Source: Podaxis mareebaensis (Eukaryota; Basidiomycota; Agaricomycetes; Agaricales; Agaricaceae). Taken from it: a DNA stretch of 64,000 nt. Under the pieces are notes generated by a model. The model was not told where the DNA came from, searched no databases, and was given only the letters and a program-made list of their open reading frames with translations. Each line of letters begins with the position of its first letter. Position 1 is the first letter of the stretch. Location of the stretch: the NCBI GenBank assembly GCA_018524725.1, contig JAEUWP010000470.1, positions 248,001 through 312,000 on the forward strand, given 5' to 3'. Below, in pieces: positions 48,044 to 58,018 of this stretch. The position numbers were made by a program, and so were the translations under genes.

Positions 48044-49972
48044 ATGACTATCAATACCCTTGTGCGAGACAGGACGGTGGAAAAGCCACTCATCAAGACC
48101 ATCCAACTCAACGGAGCAAATGCCGGAAACCATGTTCGATATGAGCGAAAGCTGGGAGAGACAGAGGCGTCATATTACCTTCCTTCGCGTGAAAGCGGGG
48201 TGAACGATATGTATGTTGTCCGTCACTTTGTCAGACAAGCGCTCATGTATGCAGGTATCTTCACCTCGGCTTCAACGCACCGCCGAAGCGAGTGACCAGT
48301 GACAGAGTCCACCTTGTCTGGGCTATTCTTCGTGCCCGGCACCCTTTACTGGCCGCGCGAATTGAGATGCACGGTTATGATGATGTTCGATTCGTGTCAG
48401 TCGCCGGCTTATGTTTGTTCATCCTCAAGGCACTGACGTGTTTCTTGCTTTGGTTCAGGTACGACTGTCCCAGGCACACAGAAGATGTTCTACGATCGGC
48501 TCAGCAGGGTCTGGAGTTTCGCTCACAGACAAAGGATGGTGCGTAGCTTGAAAAGTCCGCAGTGCCCGAAGCTGAGTAGAGCGCATAGAACTGATTGACA
48601 GTTACCTGAATGGCGAACGGACGCTTTCAAACGACCGACTTTCTTATCTCATTCTTTCTTCACGCCCGGTATCTCCGTCACAGAATGGAACAGTGGACGA
48701 GGATGCCGAACAAACTTTTGATCTCCTCATATGCGCGACGCATTACATCGGTGACGGAATGGCACTACATACCTTCGCCAATCACTTCTTCGGCCTTTTG
48801 GGCAGCTCCCTGAGTCAAAGTGAATTGAGGTGTTTGTTAGGGCAAGAATTCAAGCGCCTCTATACAGATAATACCACTTTGGTGTGACAACCTCTGTTAA
48901 TATTCATTCGTTTCTTTATTAATCATGATTTTAGGATTCCGTACTTCCACAACCCCTGGAAGATCGACTCCCACTCCTTCCGGGGAGTAAATTCTTTAAA
49001 GCGGCATCCAAAATTGATTTCAAACTAAGCCAGCACAAATACCTTGTACGTTCTTTCGAGTCCATTCCAGTGGCAGGTATATTGAAATGGATGCAGGGCG
49101 GTCATAGTTTCCCAAAGAAACATAACAAACCTCGCCACACTATAGTCCCAACAATCTCCTTCAACCCTTCGCGGACGAAAGCCATTCTTCAGAACTGCAA
49201 AGCCAATGGCGTCTCCATTTCGAGTGCCCTCTTCGCTATTTGTAATGTTGCTTGGGCACGAACGCATAACCAAAACTGGGAATTGCCAATGTAGGTGTTC
49301 TATCACTTCATACATCATTCCTCAATGTACTAAATACCGCAAAGCATGATGTACTCCGCCCTTAATCTCCGCCCATACCTCCAAGCCGAAAAGGCGCTCA
49401 TTGACTCGTACTGGTTCCTCGCCATTGGTTACTTCAACGTTGTCCTTCCGGCATTCATGCCGCAATCCTCTGATGTAAAGTCCATTTTCTGGCACAGAGC
49501 CCGATCGGCGAAGAAGCAAAGCACGGGTATTGCGAAACACCCGTTGATCGTATCACGCTCTCTAGAAATGGCTCGTGAAAGAGGGTCAAGGGCACGTGTC
49601 TGGGCAAAGCAGGATGACGACAAGGCTGCTGGCGTCGTCCCTCCTGCCCCCCTTGCTGCTCCTCCATCCTTTGAAAGTACCCCCGTGCCAGAATGTCTTG
49701 TGCCGGCAAGCAAGGCGCCTTCGACCGCGTTGATTGGCCTGTCTTTGCTGGGCAATTTGGATGGGATATATAAACATGCGGAATTTCCGGAGATTAAGTT
49801 GCATACCCTGATGACTGGTTCGCGCCAGCGTCCTGGTGGGATGTTGTTGTTTGGATATACGTTCGTCGGAAAGTTGTGGATCAGTCTGGGGTATGATGAG
49901 AATGGGTTCGATAAAGAGGTTGTGGACAAGTTCTGGGGTAATGTGCTTTCTGCTGTCGATGAGTTATTGTGA
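48044..49972 (+). CDS. Condensation/AATase-like acyltransferase (HxxxDG)
   Basis: Seven exons (48044-48210, 48255-48395, 48459-48538, 48589-48881, 48935-49045, 49097-49290, 49345-49972) give 537 residues. The catalytic motif HYIGDG (181-186) fits the HxxxDG signature of CoA-dependent acyltransferases, including fungal alcohol O-acetyltransferases and condensation-type enzymes. Two-lobed features follow: VHLVWAILRARHPLLAARIE before the motif, and ISSALFAICNVAWAR, then NLRPYL, in the second lobe. The C-terminal LFGYTFVGKLWISLGYDENG matches the terminal strand of related fungal proteins. No signal or carrier domain is present, so a free acyl-CoA and a small alcohol or amine are likely; the actual substrate is unknown. 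Confidence 0.82.
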
Positions 49973-50440
49973 TAGATTATTGCACTGGTATTAGGCTCGG
50001 ACTGGACATTGGGACACTTGTATGGACTTAGGGTTCTCTCGGGCGGATGGCATCTCGCTTTACTTATTATATTTGTCTGTTTGTTCGCTCCCTCGCGAAG
50101 GATCAGAAGGTGTTGCCCCACATAGAAAATACTAAAAGTACAATAAACTAGTATTGTAGAGTACAAAAACAAGCCTTTTTGGTTCACCTGACCTTAAGTG
50201 TATGGACTTCCTCCTCCTGCATAACTCGTGTTTGTTATGAATGTCTGCGCTACGGCTTGTCATCGATGATCCCGAACTCGAGCTCAGAATTGGTGATGTA
50301 TTAGCGGGAGCGGGATCAAGGGCGGGTCATCTGTTAGCAGCAACGAGTCGACGAGTGGCGATTGATGCAGCCCTATTGCAGAAGGAAAAGGGAAAATGTG
50401 TTAGAAGGAAGAACCTGCCTAGGAAAGGCTAGGGGAGTGC
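49973..50440. other. convergent intergenic region
   Basis: 468 bp between the acyltransferase stop and the 3' end of the micro-protein gene. A short plus-strand frame at 50241 is not supported. Confidence 0.35.
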
Positions 50441-50610
50441 TTACTTTGCGCCTTGGTACTGTGTCCATGCGAATGTGAATAGGCCGGCCTCAATAGTGCC
50501 CCAAAGGGCGAGGGTCTGGTGCCAAATGGGTCGTCAGTCTGCTATTCATATAATCAGACAGCAAAAAGAGAGAGACGGACCTTGCGGCGAGCAAGCCAGG
50601 TGTAATACAT
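50441..50610 (-). CDS. 34-residue single-helix membrane micro-protein
   Basis: Two exons (50610-50581 and 50515-50441) joined across a 65-bp GT..AG intron encode 34 residues. The protein starts MYYTWLARRK, followed by an aromatic hydrophobic helix (TLALWGTIEAGLFTFAWT) and the tail QYQGAK. A TATA-like tatataaa lies about 125 nt upstream of the start, with a pyrimidine-rich leader and no ATG between, as expected for a short dedicated transcript. The size and layout recall small subunits of respiratory or ATP synthase complexes, but I cannot match any named subunit. It is too short to be certain without expression or conservation data. Confidence 0.5.
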
Positions 50611-50734
50611 TTCCTGAAGGTGAAGGGTGTGGGAGGTTAAGGGATGTGATATGAAGGTCAGAGCTTGATGAGCGGGAGTCAGAGGGGTTGAATGCAGGTT
50701 GATTGAAGAATGGCGAGGCCTGACCCCGCTATCT

Positions 50735-50742
50735 TTATATAC
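50735..50742 (-). promoter_or_regulatory. TATA-like box for the micro-protein gene
   Basis: The minus strand reads tatataaa here, about 125 nt from the start codon at 50610 and within a region free of upstream ATGs. Confidence 0.45.
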
Positions 50743-51448
50743 CTACCCGGAAAGCTAAGAGAGAATGAAGACATAAGGGCCATTTCGGACTATTTTGTCA
50801 TCTTCGGGGTGAAAACGGAGACGAGAGGAGGTAGGGTCCGAGGAGGTACCAGAACCAGAATGAGACGAAGTGTAGACGCAACACAATGCGAGGAGCCGGA
50901 GGCAGGCCCCAGACGAGAGTCGAGCCCTTGAAACAATAACAGCGGCATGGAATCTGCAACACGTATCACAGAATCCGAAGAGCAGGAGATGGTGATCATA
51001 ATGCACACAGAGAAATAGACAGCTCCAGTCTTCGGTCCAGTCCAGTATCTGACAGTCTAGAATTCACCGAGGCCGACGCAGGCACTAATGCACAAGAATG
51101 TAGTGATGATCAGCACGTATTCTGGAGTCCGGGTTCACTAACGTATCAAGTCCCGTCACTCAGTGAAGGGGCCATGTGAAACTTGGTTGAGAGGCAGGCG
51201 CCCAAGACGGAGAAGGGTGATTGTCGCAGGTCCAAAAATGGCAACTCAGCCTATTCCAGACTAACTCGAGCCTGGGCTGCCTGGTTCCAGACCGAGAGTA
51301 TTGCCTAGTTTTTTTAACGGCTCTGGTCATTGTCATGATCGATGTCCTGGTGTGCTGGGCCACTAGAGTTCCGAGCGCGCCCGACGTTCGCTCCCGAATC
51401 TCTGCCGTGATATTCCTTCAACAAGTCTTAGATTATAAACATGGAGGA
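50743..51448. other. intergenic, no gene seen
   Basis: About 0.7 kb between the TATA-like box of the micro-protein gene and the TBC gene 3' end. Short frames only. Confidence 0.4.
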
Positions 51449-53674
51449 CTACAAATCCGGTAATTCACGTTGAATGAGGCGTATCCATGTACTCTCTTTC
51501 CACCAATCTTCCATGGCGTCTATTCTCTCCCACAACGTCTCCTCATCGACGCCGTAAATCTCATATTTTCCACCATCCATATTATATCCGTCCCTTTTCG
51601 CAACTTCAAGTGCCGCCTTGTTTTCTCCCCTGGTTAAAGGCATCCATCGGCCATGGAATGAGGAAAACCGAATATAACGGTGCAGGAGAGCATGAAATTA
51701 CGCACTGCAGCAACTCGAGTAACTCCTTTCTGTCAGGGAAAAATAATCTTGGTTCAAGTACTGCCAGAATACCCAGGGCAACTCGGTAGAGGAATGAATC
51801 ACCCTCCAGCATGATGACGTCCCATATTCGTGCACACGCTTCAAATGGGAGGTGATCCAGGAAGAGAGTGATAAGCCAGTCCGGGAGATAAGCTGCTGGT
51901 GATATCTGGTGCTGCTTGAAGTTGAAATAGACTGGCCATGAGAATTCAGCAGCAAATAAAAATCACTGTGGATGACCGGGACTCACTTTTGGGCATGCCG
52001 TCAGCCAACAGCGTGTCAAATATCCTGAGTGTCATGTTCAGTACGCGCTTTCGCCATCATTACGATTTTCACAAACCTGTAGTACGCCTCTACCTACGGC
52101 CGAGTCAGCAAAACTTTCCAGTCGGATACGGAAAAGAGGCTAGGGTACCTACGTCGTCTTTCGACCGCTCTCCTCCGTAGAAGCTACGCATACAGTGGCG
52201 CTCCAGGAGGTTTCGCATCACGTTGAAGGCCTGTTGTGCGGGCATAGTTATCAACATCATGCCCGCAATCTTGGCAGCGCCGTAAGTATATCCCAAACCC
52301 TCATCACTCCGAGCAACAACCCACGCATAGAGCATATCCTTCAAGTCGGCATACATCGGTCCTATTTCGTGGTGGAAGAGGTGCAATGAGGGAAGGGTGG
52401 AGCGGATATCCTGTTCCATGAGATCAAATGTCGCCTGAGGGAAAATATTGGCGGAGAGGGCGCGCTTTGCACGCGAGAGACACGAGCGAAAATGATCTGG
52501 AAAAGAGGAGAGAGCCGTCCTAAGTCGGCAGCCTAGTCATACTCCGTACAAGCGACAGACCTTTACTCAAAGCGAGTGGATTACCGACAGCCTTCTCCCA
52601 CATTGATGCACGCACTTTAGTTGGTATACCCTGCCACCAGAGTTTCCGTAGCTGGGGATTCTTGTGTACTACTCGCCAATCTGGCACAATCTCTTTCTCC
52701 CAAACCTGTAGCGACACTTCGATCTGCCGCTCGCGAGCTATACGTCGTTCCTGTAGAGCTTTACGTCGCTTTTCGGCTAGAGTTGGAATTGTAAGGGACA
52801 ACTCAGGGACTAATTAGGCGAACGGACCTGCGAGACGACTCAGCCTCATCATGTTCTGCCAGTCAGCAAGGTGTCTCTCGTCTTCGGCCTTGGGTTTTGG
52901 TGGTAGGAACGCTGGGCGGGTTTTGCTTCTAACCTTCTCAAACATACTTGGACCGGTCGAACGTGTCGGGCGATGAGTCGCAGGTTTCTCCACAGGAAGT
53001 TGCGTATTCTTCTGCGAGTCTTCCGAGGACGCGGAGGGCTTGTGGATGTTAGTAGTAATGGATAATGGTGGAATGGTGGGGGTAGAGACTGATGCTGATT
53101 CGCGTAAGGAGTCTGGGTTCGAAGAATGCGCCGCGATTTCTGGAGGAAGGGAACGGGTGGATGCTGCAGGCGAGGTTTCGGGTGGTGAGGAATGAGGCGT
53201 TGGGACTGCGTGGTCCAGAGTTAGAGTAACTCTATGCGTAGGTGCTTCTGAGGCATCTATAACGATGTTTGGGTACGGGGTATCTGACTGTCCGTGGTCA
53301 TCTGGTTCCGCGCAGCGGTCGACGTCATGGGTGTCGTTTGATAGGGATATCTGGGAGAATTCTGAGGAGAGTATGGAGGTGTCTGCGTCGGGTGATACTG
53401 GCTCAAGCTGAGATTCCTGCGTATTGCCGTTGATATCCAAGGTAGAGACGGAAGTATTGTGTTCCTCAAAGGCAGTCGACTGTAAGTCTTGTGTTTGGCT
53501 CCAGGCGGTGTCCAAGTTACGGGCGATCTCCTCTCTGATAGCGTCTGGAGAGAAAACGAAGCTGGAGGGATCCTCCGAGATAGCAAAAACGTCGTCGTCA
53601 CTGAGAGCGGAGACGTGGTGGATGGGTATTTCTGTGGGGATGTTCTGTGAGGACATTAAGAGTGGTTGTGGCAC
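51449..53674 (-). CDS. TBC-domain protein (TBC1D12/14-like) lacking catalytic fingers
   Basis: Seven exons (53674-52828, 52776-52561, 52496-52153, 52093-52077, 52024-51987, 51931-51706, 51629-51449) give 622 residues; the fourth is 17 nt. Residues 1-280 are Ser/Thr/Pro-rich and probably disordered. The TBC domain begins near 300 (EIVPDWRVVHKNPQLRKLWW, then GIPTKVRASMWEKAVGN). Where active Rab GAPs have DxxR and YxQG, this protein has MEQDIRSTLP (Arg 386 one place early) and LGYTYGAAK (Tyr 426 for the Gln finger). The rest is normal: HQISPAAYLPDWLITLF, ARIWDVIMLEGDSFLYRVAL. It is probably a Rab-binding or weak-GAP member. The start may be the Met at 53656. Confidence 0.85.
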
Positions 53675-53738
53675 CGCAGGCTGGAATGATATCGAATTGT
53701 GGTGACGCGTGACCGCGTTCTAATTACTCCTGCAAGCC
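53675..53738. promoter_or_regulatory. 64-bp divergent promoter, TBC gene / GCP4
   Basis: Only 64 bp separate the first possible start codons (82 bp if the TBC gene starts at 53656). Both 5' untranslated regions and core promoters must overlap or extend into the neighbouring transcript. Confidence 0.5.
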
Positions 53739-56005
53739 ATGATTGCTGAGCTCCTCCTCGTCCTCGCTGGACACGACTCTTCTCTCTTCCCAGCGGATGC
53801 AACCCTCAATCCTGCGTTCGCACCTCTTCTTCACCCAGGGGAGCAACAGGCTCTTCAATCTCTCGCTCTCATTGCCTCAAGATATCGACACATCAGGGCT
53901 GCTTGCAGTCGCTTGTCCCGGTCCTCATCAAGATACGTATGCGCACTTTGTGCAACCCTTCGCCTCATTCTCAGAGATGAATACGAGTCTCTTGTCGTCG
54001 AAACGGAAGCAAAGGTTCTCAGACGCGACCCTAGCCTTGTAGCAACTGGTGCATTCGTCCCACTCTCTTCCATACGCGCCTTGTTCTCAGAGTGGGATGC
54101 TCCTCTTGCTGTTCTCGTTGACCTTGTTGATCAACTGGAGTCTGAGAAGCAATGGAAGCCAGGTCCTTTAATTGATCTCCTTCTGTCGCGTTCGCGAACT
54201 GGCGTACACCGTATTGCAAGCATCCTGTCGCGTTTATCCAGCGCAGTTCAACGTGTTTGGCGCTCCCAAATCACAGCATTCATCGTTCATGGCTCAATAT
54301 CGTCAACCGATCCTCTTACCTCTAAAGACTATGCGCTTCTAGATGGCGCGTTGCCATCTTGCGTTTCACCACAATCTCGTGATTCTATCCAATACGTCGG
54401 GCGCGCCGTCGCTACCGTCAAAGCTGCAAAATGGCAAAAACAGCTTCCTACAACACTTGCGTCCGAGCATACGGACCTGCTCGAGTCTGTCCTTCCACAA
54501 GATCAGCACAATTTCGACCGTGTCATATCCCAAATACGGATCAACGTCAGTGAATGGTTATGGATGAACGTCCTAACTCGACAGGATATAGAAGATGCCG
54601 TTGACTCATTGTACGTGGTTTAAACCGGTTTTCTGCTTTATTCTGGCTGAAGCGTCTCTGCAAGAGGCAACTACTTCTTGTTGAGGAATGGAGAGTTCAG
54701 CCTGGCCCTCATTCGTGAAATTGAGAGGCTCAAAATCTCTCGCCTCACAACACGATCTGGACCAATACCCATGATCAGGGAGCAAGATCTCAATCTTGCC
54801 CTTCTGCGTGCTTCTCTTGGCACTACTGCACAACAGGATCCAACGCTGGCACGGCTACGGTTCTCCCTTCCTTCAGGTCCTCTCCGCCCCCTTCTGCCCT
54901 CGCTGGCCGTACCAAACCCTTCCGCCTCGACGCAAGGAACCAGCACTGATTCGTCTCTGTTTCATTCCCATCTCCTTGGAACACCCCTCCTTTTGTCATA
55001 TGCCATCTCTTGGCCCTTGGACCTCTTTCTTAATCGAACCGATCTCGCTACTTATTCTTCTCTGTTCAGTTTTCTATCTGCTCTGCGAAAGACGCACACA
55101 CGTATTCACACATGTTGGACGTCCTTATCGAATGCCCAGCGCGCCCGCCGTCGATGGACTGGTTTGGGCGAAGGTGGTACGACCGAAGATCTCGAAGCGA
55201 GACGAAACCTTCTAAGGTGTGGCTGGGGCATCGTCCGTGACATGGGATGGTTTTTGGACACGCTTCTTGGCTACATTATGACCGATGTCGTCGATGTCGA
55301 GTTCCGTAAATTAAAGGGAACTCTCGGAAAAGGGGTTGAAGCTGTGGCGAGCGGTACGCAGCGACCGCCAGGAGAAGATGGCTATCTTGACTTTACTACC
55401 CTCCGCACCATACACACCGCATATCTGGATCGACTCCTAAATGGCTGTCTACTAAATAACGTGTCACTGACATCGATTATCCATTCCATTCTGGAATCTT
55501 GCGAGCAGTTCGTAGCGCAAGTGGAGAGATGGGGCGGCGACATCCTTCCTGCGCTCCTTTTCGAGGGGAGCTTGAAAGGCGGGAATGACCGGGTTGGTGC
55601 CTTAGTTCAGGAGCGGTGGCGGTCTGTATCCGAGTTGAATCAGGTAAGGCTGACTGCCTTGTTTGATTATCTCGCAAGATTCACCAATGTGCGTTTGTTT
55701 CATTGCAGACCTTACGCCATCATCTGGCATCATTCTACGAAAAACTGACTATTTCAACATCTCAACAACCGTTTTCGGCGGGCGTAGATGCATCAAAATC
55801 GATAATGATAAATGCGAGTTTCGCCAACCAAACTCTTGCTCAGGGTGCCCTGAAGAATATGGGAGGTGCAGAAGCAGAAGCACGAAGGCACGTGGAGCGG
55901 TTGTTGTTGAGACTGGATTTCAATGGAGAGTTCTCCACGCCAAAGACAACTGTTAACCGTGAGGGAGGAGATGAAGAAATTCTGGCAGAGGGGGGGATAG
56001 TGTAG
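53739..56005 (+). CDS. GCP4: Gamma-tubulin complex component GCP4
   Basis: Three exons (53739-54610, 54665-55643, 55709-56005) give 715 residues, close to the usual GCP4 length. The N-terminal GRIP1 region starts with MIAELLLVLAGHDSSLF, followed by ALQSLALIASRYRHIRAACS. The C-terminal GRIP2 region binds gamma-tubulin and includes WPLDLFLNRTDLATYSSLFS, then LRTIHTAYLDRLLNGCLLNN, both characteristic of the family. GCP4 helps form the gamma-tubulin ring complex that nucleates microtubules at the spindle pole body. Assignment to GCP4 rather than GCP5/6 rests on the short N-terminus starting directly at GRIP1. Confidence 0.9.
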
Positions 56006-56591
56006 GCAGGCCTTGTAAATAAAAGATACTTGAGAGATTTAAGGTAATGAGCACAGCCACATTCACCTCAATGCGGGAAAAATCTTTCAGGGCACTTGAA
56101 TGAATGACCCTGATCAACTAGACGTTACACAAAATTCCTATTAACTTGACGTGTTGCTGGCCTTGTCGCGCTGGCACGACCTCGACTCCCACCCACCGTT
56201 ACAGTGCAACACTAGACTAGTTGCTCGTTGACGAGTGGGTCGACAGCGCTCACACGACACGCTTTCCAAGAACGAAGCAGATTTATCGGGGAACCGGCTT
56301 CTCTGGCGCGGAATACCGGGAGAACAACAGGATTCAGAACGGGGTACTGAGTACATAAGTATGAACGGCTGGGCGCGGGCAGGATTGCTATTGAGAACAA
56401 TTCAGAAGGTCTGGGGCGAAACATGCCGACTCCTCCTGCCATTATCGATGATGCGATTTCTAATCAGTAACCAATAACAGTCTTCCGCTGCTAGAACAAG
56501 TAATCGTCCTATGACTTCTGCCCGACCAAACAACAACCCAATCCATCGCCTAAATCAACAACTCCGTTTCCTCTCTTCTCCTTCCACCAAC
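56006..56591. other. intergenic, pyrophosphatase promoter
   Basis: 586 bp between GCP4 and IPP1, both plus strand. A pyrimidine-rich stretch (ctcttctccttccacc) lies just before the IPP1 start codon, typical of highly expressed fungal genes. Confidence 0.45.
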
Positions 56592-57863
56592 ATGTCTCGT
56601 GAGTATATACGCTTTCTTCCCCCGCCCGTCCGCACTGACTTGGCGATATCCCCTCTTAGAATACACGACTCGCCTCATCGGCGCTGCTAACACGCTCGGT
56701 GTGTCAAATATCGCTCTGCGCACCTTATCAAGCGCATATAACCTAACCTCTCATTCATACAGAACACCGTGTTTTCATTGAGCAAAATGGCTCAGTTGTC
56801 TCACCATGGCACGACATTCCCCTCTTCGCCGACCAGAGCAACGGCATCCTCAACATGATCGTTGAAGTCCCCCGATGGACTAACGCCAAGCTCGAGATCT
56901 CAAAAGAGGAGTCGTTCAATCCTATCAAACAGGACATTAAGAAAGGCCGCCTGCGCTACGTCAGGAACTGTTTCCCTCATCACGGTTACATCTGGAATTA
57001 TGGCGCTTTCCCTCAGGTAAGTTCTTTCAGTGCATATATTTATATCTGCCCTCAAATCATAGAGTGGCTGACTGTTGATTGTTGATGTGCTGTAGACCTG
57101 GGAAGACCCTTCGCAATCTCACGCTGAGACCAAGGCCAAGGGCGATAATGACCCACTTGATGTATGCGAGATTGGTGAGCAGGTCGGCTATGTGGGTCAA
57201 GTCAAGCAGGTCAAGGTCCTTGGCATCATGGCTCTCCTCGATGAGGGCGAGACCGACTGGAAGGTCATCGTTGTCGACGTCACGGATCCCCTTGCTTCTA
57301 AGCTCAACGACATCGAGGACGTCGAGAGGCACCTCCCTGGCTTGATCCGTGCTACCAACGAGTGGTTCAGGTAAAGTATCGTTTTTCCATTGATTTCATA
57401 TCTAACCGAAATAAAATGCTGACGACATTTCATTTCATTGAAATAGGATCTATAAGATTCCTGACGGCAAGCCCGAGAACACCTTTGCCTTCTCTGGCGA
57501 AGCCAAGAACAAGAAGTATGCTACCGAGATCATCCATGAGTGCCATGAGTCTTGGCGCCGCTTGATCACTGGCGAGACCCCCGCTAAGTCACCCTCCTAC
57601 GACCTCTCCATGTGAGTTCCTTAGAAGTAGTATTATGTTCTTATCTCATGTTGACACCACCTGCAGTCGCAACATTACCATTGCCAACTCGCCTGGCTTT
57701 GTCAGGAGGGATGATCCTTCCTACACCAGCTTGCCTCCTGACTCTAGGAAGCCTCCTGCTCCCATCGACCCTTCCAGTAAGTCAATCCTCCCTCATTTGG
57801 CTCGCATCTGACACTCGGTGTACAGTCTCGAAGTGGTTCTACATTTCCTCTGCTCAGGTTTGA
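56592..57863 (+). CDS. IPP1: Soluble inorganic pyrophosphatase
   Basis: Seven exons (56592-56598, 56660-56698, 56763-57016, 57096-57370, 57447-57611, 57667-57776, 57826-57863) give 295 residues, as in yeast IPP1. The first coding exon is only 7 nt (ATGTCTC). The enzyme hydrolyses pyrophosphate to phosphate and so drives biosynthetic reactions. The metal-binding signature DNDPLD is present at 117-122 (the Asp residues match the three of the family motif), preceded by [18 protein letters not shown]. The C-terminal part keeps [20 protein letters not shown] and the WR segment near HESWRRL. The start is required by the MSQYTTRLIG N-terminus. Confidence 0.95.
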
Positions 57864-58018
57864 GCGGTTCATATGTAATAGCGTCGAACGTCGGGGATTG
57901 GATAAATCAATACTATAGAAATATTGTTTCTTTGTCCAATTTTCAACGATGCAGAAATGGATTACATTGTGGCATGAAATATAGTAGAGCATGCAAAGCA
58001 AGAAGCAAGTAGGATTCA

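Noticed and set aside
49429..50187. 252-codon minus-strand ORF opposite the acyltransferase
   Set aside because: It overlaps a well-supported coding exon and has no recognisable domain.
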